In this document: in pieces, positions 28,590 through 39,922 of the stretch
Numbering within the stretch: the first letter of the stretch is position 1
Layout: each line of letters opens with the position of its first letter
From: Rhynchopus sp. YZ270_cl-10
Lineage: Eukaryota; Euglenozoa; Diplonemea; Diplonemida; Diplonemidae
NCBI GenBank assembly: GCA_964035575.1
Contig: OZ037834.1
Location: 775,598 to 839,597 of the forward strand
Length of the DNA: 64,000 nt
Reading direction: 5' to 3'
The notes under the pieces: generated by a model
What the model was told of the DNA's origin: nothing
The model's input: the letters and a program-made list of their open reading frames with translations, nothing else
Databases searched by the model: none
Position numbers and translations under genes: made by a program

Positions 28590-31047
28590 AAAAAAAAAAA
28601 AAATGTGAAGAGTGAGGAAAGAACAACGACGTTGAAAGACACATCGCTTATTTGATCGTTTTTTTTCTCTCTTTTTGGAAGATTTGACAGAATAAGTGTG
28701 TTGTTTATTCTTATTTTTTCGTTTTTTTTTTGTTTTTTTTTTTGCTATTCGTTCAATAAAGGAGAGTATGTGTGGGTACATTTTTTTGTTTTTTGTGTAC
28801 CAAAAAAAGGAGGAGAGGTATGCACCTCGCTAGCTAGGACAAATCTCTCGGGATGGGTTTTTCTTTTTTAAAAAAAAAATTCCAAGGTGTACCTAAAGTA
28901 CTTACTGGGGGTGGGGGGAGGCGAACGAAAGAGATATCTCGACACCTCTTGTCATTTGCCCTCCCCCAGCCCCTCCCCCAGCCCCTGTCTTCGGTTCATT
29001 TTGTAAAAAGTGCGTTTTTTTTTCCCTTCTTTTTTCTTTTGCGGCAATGTTTGTGATTTTTTTCTTTTTTTTTGTGAATTTGACCAGGGAAACATGAGGG
29101 TTTAGACATGAAGTTGGGGGTGTTTTTTATCCGAATTGACGAAGCTAGGCATAAGGAATAAGGCATAAGGATAAAGACCCCCCCACCTTTAGTCTAACAC
29201 GCTATTTTGAAAAGTTTTTAAAAAAAAACTTCTTTTTGACGTGGTGTTGCAAATACCATTCGTGTGTACCCCTACACACCATCCCGAGATGGGAAAGGGG
29301 TTTTTTTTTTCTCGCACTGTTTCTTTTGTTACACTTGCTTTTTATGGTTCAAACAGAAGAAGAAAACAGGATCCATAGCAGGGCTAAACAGAGGTATAGG
29401 TTCGACAAAAAAAAATCATCCCATCTTTTTTGGACAAAGGATATATTGAGCAATACCCCTTCGTGGGAAAACCGTGTGTCAAAAAATATGAAGTGCTCGG
29501 GGGGGGGGGTTCGGTAACCCCACCGCGGGAGAATATGCGCCTCGCCGATGTAACGGTGAAGCGTTTTTTTTTTTTTGTGCACTTTTTCAAACACTTCTCT
29601 TTTTTTTTTAGTATTTTGCTCTCGCCGTCTTCCCCCTATTTTTTCCTCCTTCACAACCCCACCTTGGTGACTAAGCCTTTCATGACTCAAGTCACCTTTT
29701 TGGATTTCAAGTAATTTTTTTTGTTTTTTTTGTTGTGTTTGAGCCCCCCCGTGTTGAACACTGTTTTGTTCATTTTTTTTTGATTTTTTTTTTTTTTTTT
29801 GATAAATTGTTGGAGTGTAGTTGCGTTCTTGGTTGTGTTGCGCTGTGCACATCTCCACCTTACAGTTTGTCTAGTATCTTTCCTTTTTGAGTATGCCGTT
29901 TATTTAAAGGTGACTAAGCATGAGAGGCTTGGGCTCATCTTTAAAAAAAAAATTTTTCCGTGTTTTTTTTGTGTCCGTACCAGTTTGGTGTGTATTGTGT
30001 GTATGTTTGAAAAAGCAGGGTTCCGCGGTAGGTCCTTAGAAACGGAACAGACACACTGTTGGTGCTTTTCGGAAGTCGGTCAACGACCTGTCAGCGACGT
30101 GTCACGACCTGTCGGTGACCTGTCAATATCGGCCCCTCCCGGAGGCACCAACTGTTTATATTTCTGTCTCCTCTCTACGCTTCGGAGTGTTGAGGCCGGC
30201 AACAGATGGCTTGCTCTGTTTTTTTGTATCGGGTTCAAAACAAAACAAAAAAATAAAAAACAAAACAAAATATCCCCGATACAAATCTCATAGTAAAAGG
30301 AAGAGAGGAAACCCCCTGTTTGGTCAAATCCCATCTTTTCGGTATTGAAAAAAAAGTGAAAAAAAAATATCTCGAGTCATTTTCCCCCGATTTGTGATGT
30401 TTTTTTTGATAAAATTGTTGGAGTAGTGTTGCCTCGGTTGTGTTGCCACAGTTGTGCAAATCTCCATTTTTCCGAAAGTTCACATGCTTTTTGTTGTTGT
30501 TGTTGTTGTTTTGTTGTTATGTTTTTTTTCTCCCCTATTCCTTCGGCATCACATACGGAGGCTTGCATTTAGCGCTTTCGCGATGTCGTTTAGTTCAGGT
30601 GGTCCTTATTATTTTATTTTATTTTTTGACCAAATTATAATTACAAAAAAGGTAAGTAAATACATTGTTCTTGTTGTTGCTTTTCATCCGGATCGCTGGC
30701 ATTGTACAGTACATTATACGGAACGCCTGCATCAACTCTCCACCCACTCCCCCAAAAAAAAGTTTGTGGTCACTCTTCCCAGCCTTTTCTCTTTGAAAAC
30801 ATGATGTGTCTGTGTGTGTTGTTTGATAACTAATAGGGGTAAATTCTTGCGCAGAATATGGCCCCAATGTGTGTGTATATGCAACGTGAGGCATATTCTC
30901 ATCAGTTTTTTTACTCTCTTCCTTAGCGCGATTGTATATCGATGATTGTTTTCTTCCCCTCCCCCCAGAGTCCAAAGCCCTCTCATCTTCCTCCTCCTCC
31001 TCCTCATCTCCCACGCTTCTTCAGGGGGAGATTATTATTTTTTTTGT

Positions 31048-31160
31048 AAGGTGACTAAGCACGAGAGAAAAAGATTGATGAATAACCAATGTTCAAAACA
31101 TTAAGTAATCTAATCAGACTAAGCACGAGAGGCTTAGGATCATCTTATAAACTTTTCCTT
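31048..31160 (+). repeat. Dispersed hairpin module, double copy
   Basis: Two GACTAAGCACGAGAG cores separated by AAGTAATCTAATCAGACTAA, the second followed by GCTTAGGATCATCTTATAAA. The same double arrangement with AATCTAATCAGACT between the cores recurs at 37852-37921 and 46474-46563. Confidence 0.9.
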
Positions 31161-32357
31161 TTTTTTTTTTTCTCTTCCATGCGTCCGCCGATGAACGGTG
31201 AGACGTCTGCGCTTTTTTCAACTTCTCTTTTCTCCCCTTCCTCCCCTCCACCCACCCCATCACACGACACCTCATGTCAACGTGACATGTGAGAAAGGGC
31301 ATGTTGCTTTTCTGGCAATGTAACATGGCATGTGGCAGATGTCATAATGACATGTGCACATGTCATCGTTTTTTTTTTACCATGTCATGTGGCATGTGGC
31401 GTTCGTGCACATGGAGCGTTAAAGTGCGGTAACCTTTCCCTCCCAAAGAAGGTGATTTGCACTGTCAACTTCACTTTGATTTTTTTTTGTTATCAAGAGC
31501 AGAAGAAAAATTGTTCCAAAAATAAAGTAAAAAAAAATATACCGGTCTCTTGTCTCTGGAATCCTTTTTCACAAAACAAGGACTCCAGAGAGAGACTTGG
31601 GTTTTCATCTTATAAGCTATTCCATTCTTCTTTAGTAAAGATTGTGTGTGCACAGGAAAGCACTTTTTGCATCTTTCTGATTTTCTTTTCTTTTTTGATT
31701 CTTTGAGAGCTTTCAAAAAAGCAACTTCACAAAAACCCCCCATTCCCAAATACCCTGAGGTACCATTAATGTGGTCCCCGGATATAGGAAGGGTGGGGGA
31801 GGCTCTAAAAAAAAATTAAATAAAATAGTGGAGCTCATCCTCTGGGGGGGTGTCACTACCAAAAAAAAGCCAAGTTTTCAATAAACAAAATAAAATGGGA
31901 AAAATAAAGTACTAATTGAAAAAGTCATCAAAAAAAAAAAAAAATGAAAAAAGTAAACCAGCGAGATCGGGGAGGGGACAAGCGAAGCATTCTCTCAAAA
32001 AATGGCGACTCAAAGAATTTAAAAAAAAAAAATCGCATTTTTTTTGGATTTTTTTTTAATTGTTCAAATGGTTTCGGCCGACATTGAGTACAGAAGCTTT
32101 GTCCATTGTTATTTGATTTTTTTTTATTAAGTGTACACACTCCAGGGGTTCGATGACCCGCGGAGTGTTAGTGCCTACGCTTCCCAGAGGCGTTTTGCAC
32201 TATCAACTTCACTTATTTTTTTTTAGTTGTCAACAACAATAAAACAACAACAACAACGACTAAAAAAAAAAGAGAGAAAACATTTATCAGACCCACCTCC
32301 CACCCCCCCCCCGGGGTCCCCCCCCCCGCCAACTTCCCTCGCCATCAAGATGTGACC

Positions 32358-32461
32358 ACCATAGTACCATAGTACCATAGTACCATAGTACCATAGTACC
32401 ATAGTACCATAGTACCATAGTACCATAGTACCATAGTACCATAGTACCATAGTACCATAGT
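32358..32461. repeat. (ACCATAGT)13 microsatellite
   Basis: Thirteen exact tandem copies of an 8-base unit. Read on the minus strand it gives a spurious repeating peptide; there is no sign that it is translated. Confidence 0.97.
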
Positions 32462-33002
32462 GTGCGCTTCTTTCGTTTCTTTACTTGCTTAGGAGAAAAA
32501 GCTCTTTCTGCCCATGACCAGCCCCCTCACGTCTGTACACAGACGCACTGTGTCTTTACGACGCAAGACAAATTCTTCGTACACGGCACGCGCCAGCCGG
32601 GAACAGTACAGTGACTTCTTTTTGACTCCGACGGTTGTGGAATTGCTCTGGAATGACACCGTGCCCAGGAGCGTAGTCGGGTGTACAGCGACGACCCTGT
32701 GTATTATCCCTCGGCGAAAGGGCGTGCGCCGGACCACAGAATAGGCAGCATAGGGGGGTTCTCGCCGCGTGCAGTGTCGACAGCGATCCCGCAGAGGAGG
32801 ACCACGCATACCCCACCGTCAAGCTGTCAGAGTGTGTGTTACGATGTAGCATCTACCTCATCGTCGCACTCCTCCTCCTCCTCCCCTCTGTCTACACACC
32901 TTCCCCAACACAGAACCCATACACAACCCGCCCCCATTTTTCCGTAGTAAGGGTACTCCCCTTTTCCTTCGTCAGCAGTGTAGGAGGGAGGGCCTCAACC
33001 CC

Positions 33003-35630
33003 ATGACTGCTGTTGAGGGGGGGATGCAGGTGGTAGGTGTGGAGGTGGGGGTGGGGGTTGTGGAGAGCAGCGAACACAGCGCGTCGACAGCCAAGCCTGA
33101 TGATGTGCTGGAAGCTGAGACCACCCAGGGGGAGGAAGGTGCGTCGAACGCAGATACAACAGATGCAGCAGAACATAACAACATCACATCAACAACCAAA
33201 CCTGACGCTGCACCCGAAGCCGCGCCCACCCAGGAAGGGGAAAGCTCATCAACCACAGATGCGGGAGAACACAACGACAAGCCTGACGCTGCACCCGAAG
33301 CCACTCAGGAGGAAGGCACATCGAACACAGCCGCAGCAGAACACAACGACATCACATCAACAACCAACCCTGACACTGCACCCGAACCTGCTGCGCCCAC
33401 CCAGGAGGACGTGAACCCACCAAACCCCACCCACACAACACCCGAACTCAGCAATCCCACCACCACCACCGCCGCCGCCTCACCCACCGACCCACCGACC
33501 CCTCCTTCCCCACCAACCAACAGAACCCTTGAGACCACCCACACGACAACCGACAACTCATTCTGCGTTCCTATGCTGGAAGAACCCATTTCGGGGGATC
33601 TGGGAGGGGTTTCCGAGGACAGCAACAACGACGACAGCGACAGCGATGTAGACCCTGCGGGGGGGTACTCTCTGAGGATATCACAGCCGGAAGCAGGGGT
33701 GCCACGGCAGGCCGCGCCTTCTGCAGACAGCAACACCCTGCCGATTCCTATTGCACTACGCCGAACCGAAACCTGGGAGGACACTGCGATTGTCACTCCA
33801 GGCTCAGCATCCTCCTTGACACGACCTGGGGGGAGGGCATCCCCGGAGAATGTCATTTCCTCCGTCCCTGCCTCCCTTCACAATACCCCTGCTGCCGCCA
33901 CCCCTACCTTGACGAATTCCATTCTTTCCGCCGCATCTGACCATCGCAACACCATTTCTATGTCCGCCTCTCCAGACGGCAGACAGTCCCCAGCTGTAGA
34001 GCAGCTCTCCCAAATGGACGGGGTTGTGCTCTTCCTGAACGGCCTGCACAAACAGCTGGAGGAATCGGATGGGAGGGAGGTGGTGATGAATGGAAGAGGG
34101 TTGGAGGTGGATGAACAGCTACGTGGTTCGTTGACTGTCGCGCCTTCGGATGGGTCTGCTGGGCAGGAAGGGGTCGACTGGAAAGCGATTTGCCAGGGCT
34201 GTGGGATGGTCGGAAGAAATAACACTGAGGTAGATGACATGGTCTGGTTCGTCAAAAACGGAGTAGCCGAGGTACGACGACGTACCGAAGAGGACACATG
34301 GCTTGACGATGAACCCGACGTTGAGTGGGAGCGTACCCTATACCTCAATGTCATCGCAAATTGGAAGTTTGAGCTGACCGTTGCGGTCATCGACACTGAA
34401 ACCCACGTTGCGGTGGAATGGACCACCCGGCAGGTCTTCGCCTCACCACAACGTGTCAAAGAGCAAACTAACGCTTCCTCCAAAGATATGAAAGGGGAAA
34501 TCGCCTACGTAGACACCTACCCAGACATCTACTTTAACATTGAAGATTATTCCGAAGCCTTTTCTGATATGAGACTCACGTTAGGACAGTCCTGGGCGGT
34601 AGAGGTTAGCGCCTTATCATCGACAGGAAGACGGATTCAGGTTGTGAAAGGAAAGCTGTCTTATGAAAAGCTTGTCAAAAAGTTTCAACTTACGACCCAT
34701 GGTGCAAGGGTAGGTCAGGAAGAGGTAATCGAGGTGAAGGCGCCACGAAACGAAGGATGGCTGCTTCTTACAGTGAACATTGCCCCAGAGGAGGTGAGTG
34801 ATGTGCCTATTGACCCTTTACCCCCTTCTTCTACTAATCCGTTTATGAAGATAGCGTACCGAGCTGCCTATAAAGCGCAACAACGTTTTGAGGGGAAAGG
34901 AGACAAAGTATACGCATCTCCGTCCATGCAATGCTATTTAAAGCACGTAACCGCAACGGAATCGCATATTATCTCTAAAATCTTGCAGCTCCAACACGAA
35001 AGCCATGGGGAATGGATAAAACTGCCTACCTCAGCGTCTTCAACGATTTCGACAGTGCCGAATAATAACTCTATGTGCTCCCCGAGGATTACTTCACCAT
35101 GTGTTTCGCCTTCGCATACTGAAGTGGAGAGTGCAGCACTGTCAACTGCGGTCAACACCGAAGTTGCGTTTTCTCCACAAACCTCATCCTTAGTAGGACC
35201 AGATGATGAGTCAATGAGAGGCCGATGGGAGCGTTGTTTTGGCGCAAATCCTCCGTTATTTGTTGATGTCGTGATGCGGTGTGTGTTTCATGGTTGGGTC
35301 GCGAAGAGGGGGGGGAAGCGCATCTTTGCGACGCAGGCGTACCACTCGAGGATGGTGGTCATCACCGAGAAAGGGTTGCTGCACTACTTCTCGGATGCGT
35401 CGCCGAACAGCGAGGCCAAGGGGACGTGCTACCTGAGGGGGGCGAGACTGAAGAGGAGGCAACGGTCGTCGCCGTCGGCGCCAAATTCCCATGTAATAGA
35501 AATTCATCCGGTGACCCCACGCAGACCTGGCTCAACAGCAGACCCCGTCTTCCACTTCGGCTTCGACTCGGAAAATGAAGGGGAGGTCTTCTTGAAGCAT
35601 CTTCTCGTCTTTGCGTTGCTCCCCCCATGA
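33003..35630 (+). CDS. KIAA0930 (DUF2045)-like protein with C-terminal PH domain
   Basis: 875 residues. The first ~200 are low-complexity, with degenerate repeats of KPDAAPEA..TQE and TTDA.EHND and Pro/Thr runs; then a Ser-rich linker. From about residue 409 to 660 it follows the animal protein KIAA0930: DDMVWFVKNG, DVEWERTLYLNVI, RQVFASP, YPDIYFNIEDYSEAFSDM, GKLSYEKLVKKF and a final YLKHVTATESHIISKIL, in the same order. Residues about 760-870 form a PH-type domain (GWVAKRGGKRIF, GLLHYFSD, AKGTCYLRGARL). KIAA0930 has no established function and I know of no PH domain in the animal protein, so this architecture may be a fusion. The PH domain suggests phosphoinositide or membrane binding. The N-terminal start is uncertain because the region is unconserved. 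Confidence 0.85.
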   Translation: MTAVEGGMQVVGVEVGVGVVESSEHSASTAKPDDVLEAETTQGEEGASNADTTDAAEHNNITSTTKPDAAPEAAPTQEGESSSTTDAGEHNDKPDAAPEATQEEGTSNTAAAEHNDITSTTNPDTAPEPAAPTQEDVNPPNPTHTTPELSNPTTTTAAASPTDPPTPPSPPTNRTLETTHTTTDNSFCVPMLEEPISGDLGGVSEDSNNDDSDSDVDPAGGYSLRISQPEAGVPRQAAPSADSNTLPIPIALRRTETWEDTAIVTPGSASSLTRPGGRASPENVISSVPASLHNTPAAATPTLTNSILSAASDHRNTISMSASPDGRQSPAVEQLSQMDGVVLFLNGLHKQLEESDGREVVMNGRGLEVDEQLRGSLTVAPSDGSAGQEGVDWKAICQGCGMVGRNNTEVDDMVWFVKNGVAEVRRRTEEDTWLDDEPDVEWERTLYLNVIANWKFELTVAVIDTETHVAVEWTTRQVFASPQRVKEQTNASSKDMKGEIAYVDTYPDIYFNIEDYSEAFSDMRLTLGQSWAVEVSALSSTGRRIQVVKGKLSYEKLVKKFQLTTHGARVGQEEVIEVKAPRNEGWLLLTVNIAPEEVSDVPIDPLPPSSTNPFMKIAYRAAYKAQQRFEGKGDKVYASPSMQCYLKHVTATESHIISKILQLQHESHGEWIKLPTSASSTISTVPNNNSMCSPRITSPCVSPSHTEVESAALSTAVNTEVAFSPQTSSLVGPDDESMRGRWERCFGANPPLFVDVVMRCVFHGWVAKRGGKRIFATQAYHSRMVVITEKGLLHYFSDASPNSEAKGTCYLRGARLKRRQRSSPSAPNSHVIEIHPVTPRRPGSTADPVFHFGFDSENEGEVFLKHLLVFALLPP

Positions 35631-37430
35631 TATTTTATTGACTCAACTGTTGAGGCGGGTTGTGCTTTTAACAATGCTGGTGTGGGCTGAAATTGGAGGG
35701 AAAAAAGTACGCAACTTTTCTCTCTCTTTTTTAGTTTGGGTAAAAAAGGAGGATGCGATGTGAACCCCATGCAAGGGGAGGCTTTGAAACAAACCAAAAC
35801 AAAATTGTTTTGCTAGAAAAATCTTTGGGGGGACGGGGGAGGGAGGATAGGGAAAAGGGGTGGGTGAAGGAAGGACCGCAACGAGAGGCTTTGGTGTCAT
35901 CATGAACAAAAAAAAAAAATTCTTTTGCAAATGGGTGAGGGCGTTTTTGCACTTTTCAACGTTTATTTTATTTTTTTTCCATTTACGGTGTCTCTCCGCC
36001 CATAGAGGCGGTGCACTTTGCAACTTTCCATTTTTATCTCAATTATTTGGTGCTTTTCGGAAGTCGGTCAAAGACCTGGCAGCCCGGAGAACCATTACTA
36101 TTTTTTATAAAGACAGATACTTTGTGGTGACAAATGATTCAGATGTATGAGACTCTTATGTGTATTCCCCTCCCCCCTTCAGTCTACCAAACAAGAGGAA
36201 CGAACGAGGTTTTTTTTTATTATTTTTGCTTTTCTTGTCAAAAGCATCCTGAAGCCTAAGTCTGAGACGGCAAAGGACAGAGGACGGTGAGGTGCACCAC
36301 ACACCCCCCCCTCCTTTCCTTTCCCCTCCCCGCGCGAAGGTGGAGTGAACTGCTTTGAAGTCTTGTGGGTACACCGTTGGCTTTCCAACAGTGGAACCAT
36401 GAGTCAGGTCATTTCTTCACTGTCGTGCATAAATAGAACGGCGAAGGTGATTTTTGCTGATGCTACTGACAAAAGGGGGGGGGGGTGGGTCTGCCGATGT
36501 ACGGTAAGGCGTTTTGCGCTTTTTCAACTTTCTTTAAGGCCTCAAAGAGGTTTTCCTCTTCACTGCCAGGTAGTCAGTGGGGGAGCGTATTGCAGTAATA
36601 AAAAAATCAACCACAGAAATATTTATTACACCACTTTGCGCAACAACAAAAAACAAAATTTCGATCAATGTCAGCAGTTTCCTATTTATTTGTTTCCCTG
36701 TGGGGGTTCGATACTCCCGTGGAGTGTCAAGTGCCTGCGCATCCCCAGAGACGTTTGCACTGTCTACTTCACTTTATTTATTTTTCAAAGGTGTGATGGC
36801 ATGAGATATCATAAGCTTTTGAGGCCTGTTTCATCAATTTTCAAAAAATCATTATTATTTTTTTCAAGGTGACTAAAAAATACACCGTTGGTTTCACTCT
36901 AATAAACGTTTCCTATTTAATGCTGTTTTGTTCATTCCTTCATCCTTTAGATTGTGCTTGCTTCCTGTCTGTGTGCAGATGAAAAATAAAATAAAAATAT
37001 CGCTTTTTTTAAAGCCCGCAGCAGACCGCTTTGCAGTGCCGAAGAAGAAGCAGATATTTCAATTTTTTTTTTAGTGCCTACGTTTGCACTTTCAACTTAT
37101 GTTCTCTTTTTCAAAAAGAACCCCTTTTGGTGTTACCGATCTGCTGTCGGGGACATGTCAACGACATGTCAAGGACATGTCAATATAGGGGGTGTGTCAT
37201 TTTCCCCTGTAAACCTTGTGTCAAGGACCTGTCAATATGGGCCCTTTCGGGAACACCACCTTTTCCCCCCCAGTATTTGGTCCGGTCAGCAACCCAGTTC
37301 CTCCCCAGGGTTCTCCCCACGTGGTTTTCACCCTCGGGTTTCCCGTGGCTGACCACACCAGGTATTACTCCTTTTAAAAAAGGTGAAAGTTTTCTATGGG
37401 GTCATATAGTATAGGGAGGGGTGAAGGGTT

Positions 37431-37649
37431 GTGTTGGCTTGTATTGTGATAATGGTCCATCATGATGCATAATCCACATCACAAAGCAGCTGTTTTGTGA
37501 TGTGTATCACCGTATTCGTAAAAATGTTCGACCGTAAAAAAGGTCGAACTTCCAGAAAAATCCTGAAAAGGTCGAACATTAGTACGGTCGATAATTTGTA
37601 CGAATAGGGTATGTATTATGATGCACCAGTATCACAATACAACCAACAC
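37431..37649. mobile_element. 219-bp MITE with ~40-bp inverted ends
   Basis: Left end GTGTTGGCTTGTATTGTGAT and right end ATCACAATACAACCAACAC are inverted copies, continued inward by ATGATGCAT pairs. A second nested pair lies inside (ATTCGTAAAAATGTTCGACC facing GGTCGATAATTTGTACGAAT). No coding capacity; target duplication not clear. Confidence 0.82.
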
Positions 37650-37967
37650 TAGGTTGAGGGGGAATGAATGGGAGACGGAGGGGGGGAAGGTTATTTTGTT
37701 TTGTTTTGTTTCCACCGCTAGAATCGTGTCGCGTTTTTTTTTTCCCCCTGGGCGATTTTAAAGAACACTAATATTGTCTATCCCGTGTGTTGTGCGACAG
37801 CCTAAGAATAGGGGTCGTTGTTTTTGTTTAGTTCTGAGGGGTTCTTTTTTAAAGGTGACTTACGCACGAGACAAAGAATAATCTAATCAGACTTACGCAC
37901 GAGAGGTCATCTTATACACTTTGTCGTCTTGTGTAGAAACTCAGAAGAGCGAGGTGTGCGTCTGTGT

Positions 37968-38092
37968 GTGTGTTTGATAACTAGTAGGGGTAATTCTTGC
38001 TCAGAATATGGCCCCAATGCGTCTGTGTGTGTGTTTGATAACGGGTTTAGAGTGGGTAACGCCTGAACGGAGTATGGCCCACTTCTGTGTGT
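37968..38092 (+). repeat. GTTTGATAAC dispersed module, tandem pair
   Basis: (GT)n, then TTTGATAACTAGTAGGGGTA, ATTCTTGCTCAGAATATGGC and CCC, followed by a second, more diverged unit. Relatives occur near 30820, 44660 and 45277, and inverted near 38750 and 57010. Confidence 0.85.
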
Positions 38093-39067
38093 GTGTGTGT
38101 GTAGGTCCTATGAAGCGGAACATTTGCTCATAAAGAGATTTTCCGCTGCAAGGGAAATTGAATCCCCCCTCCCGCCCCCCTTGGGTCGGCCATCTCCCCC
38201 TACACCGCGTGTTCGCCTGCATGCTTCACAGCTTTCTCTCATTGCTCTTTTTGTGCATATTGACTATAGGGTAGCGTACCAACAACAGTAGGACAAAAGT
38301 AATATTTGGCAAAAAAAAAGTCAAGAAAATACCCAAAATCCCGCCAATATTATTTGGTTGACCAAATCGCCAAAAAAAAAAAATTTTTTTTTTTTTGGTT
38401 GCCAAAGGTTCTTTGTCCAACTGTAAACAAAAAGACGAAGCGGAGGAGGGTTTTTTCTTATGATGTCACCTCATGAAATGAAGGAGGAAATAGAAACAAA
38501 GCATTTTGAACACACTTTTGCGGTTCTAGGGACGAACCGCGCCTGCAGAGAGCCACTCCTCACCAAAACAGGTCGAGGGTGTGTGCGTTTCACCGCAAAC
38601 CTCTCCCATGGGTTTTATCGTGTGATAAGTGTTAAGTTTCTATTTTTATTTCCAGTGTCCACACCTTCTACGTCTCCACCCAGTTGAGTCGCCCTTTCTC
38701 TAGTAAAAATGCTACTTTCTTTTGATGCGTACGAAATAGTCATATTCTTTATGCCCAGCAAGTGGGTATTGTCCCGAGCACGAAGCATTACCCATAATGT
38801 GTGTGTGTATGTGAACATGCAGTCATTTTGAGAGTTCATTAGCGAAACACGAAGGTCACCACCGATTTCCACAATGTGTGTTTATTTTTTTTGTGCAAAG
38901 ATAGGCAAGCTCCATCTTTCCCACTAAAAAAAAAAAACAAATAAACCTGAATCAATTTTAACGTCTACGGTAAGGTTCTGATGAATCAGTTTTTTTTGGG
39001 TAATTCCTGAATTTCAGAACATCTTCGGGGGGAGGAGAAACCCCCCCGGGCGAGGGTGTGTTGTGAG

Positions 39068-39691
39068 TTTTCAACTTACCTTCCTTCACCCCCCCCTGTA
39101 AGGGCAACCGTAGGTGAAGTAAGGTATAGTATTGAAATCGATGTGGGGGGGGAGTAAAGGGTCAATTTTACAAAACCAGATTTTGAGGAAAATTTTAGCC
39201 GAAAATGGGCCCCACGTATAAGGAACCGGGCTCATATTTCTCAAAATTTAAGTGGTCAAAAAATTGTCCAATTTTCGAGATTGACCCCACCACTGCACGG
39301 GCGGATCCCAAAAATGCAAATAAGGACCCTTTTAAATTTTCAACTTACCTTCCTTCACCCCCCCCTGTAAGGGCAACCGTAGGTGAAGTAAGGTATAGTA
39401 TTGAAATCGATGTGGGGGGGAGTAAAGGGTCAATTTTACAAAACCAGATTTTGAGGAAAATTTTAGCCGAAAATGGGCCCCACGTATAAGGAACCGGGCT
39501 CATATTTCTCAAAATTTAAGTGGTCAAAAAATTGTCCAATTTTCGAGATTGACCCCACCACTGCACGGGCGGATCCCAAAAATGCAAATAAGGACCCTTT
39601 TCAACTTACCTTCCTTCACCCCCCCCTGTAAGGGCAACCGTAGGTGAAGTAAGGTATAGTATTGAAATCGATGTGGGGGGGGAGTAAAGGG
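39068..39691. repeat. Satellite array, left part
   Basis: About 2.3 copies of a 261-271-bp unit: TTCAACTTACCTTCCTTCAC, C tract, GGGCAACCGTAGGTGAAGTA, G tract, AGTAAAGGGTCAATTTTAC, and onward to AAATAAGGACCC. GTGAAGGAAGGTAAG-type and GGTGAAGTAAGG sequences within a unit are partly inverted. The array is interrupted at 39691 by the hAT transposon and resumes at 42757. Confidence 0.97.
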
Positions 39692-39922
39692 TAGGCCTCC
39701 CCAAAATCGTCTACCCCAAAAATAAAAGACATAAAAGACATATAAAAGACGTAAAAGACATATAAAAGACCATGGTGGTATACATGCACTCGTAGAGGTT
39801 ACTGGCTGGAGGGGAACAGTGGAGAAGGGTACAAATGGGTTTTTCTGACGTTTTTGATATTTTTGCTTCTGATCTTGATTTTTTGGTTTTTTTTTTCCCC
39901 TTGTAGAGAGGGTAAACAGTGG

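Larger units (their letters stand above)
28590..33002. other. Gene-poor, repeat-rich stretch of 4.4 kb
   Basis: No gene I can support. It holds long A and T tracts; inverted copies of the CAACACAACCGAGGC module (about 29800-29870, 30410-30470); hairpin modules at 29907 and 31048; a CCTGTCA/GACCTGTC short tandem near 30080-30130; a GTTTGATAACTAATAGGGG module near 30820-30880; CATGTCATGTGG-type palindromes at 31270-31400; a GGGTTCGATGACCC module at about 32148; and the octamer array at 32358. A GC-richer patch at 32489-32809 is open on the minus strand for 106 codons but matches nothing known to me. Confidence 0.6.
35631..39067. other. Gene-poor, repeat-rich stretch
   Basis: No gene. Contents: a relative of the GGTGCTTTTCGGAAGTCGGT repeat (36048-36070, also near 30060); GGGGTTCGATACTCCCGTGG (about 36704), whose GGTTCGA core recalls a tRNA-type B box; ACATGTCAACGAC and ACCTGTCAATATGG short tandems (37150-37240); a miniature element at 37431; hairpin modules at 37852; GTTTGATAAC modules at 37968-38092; and an inverted relative near 38750. 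Confidence 0.6.

Noticed and set aside
32223-32450. Minus-strand frame with repeating LWYYGTMV
   Set aside because: It is the translation of the 8-base microsatellite at 32358-32461.
32489-32809. GC-rich patch open on the minus strand
   Set aside because: No family resemblance and no start or splice context that I can support, so it is mentioned only in the intergenic note.
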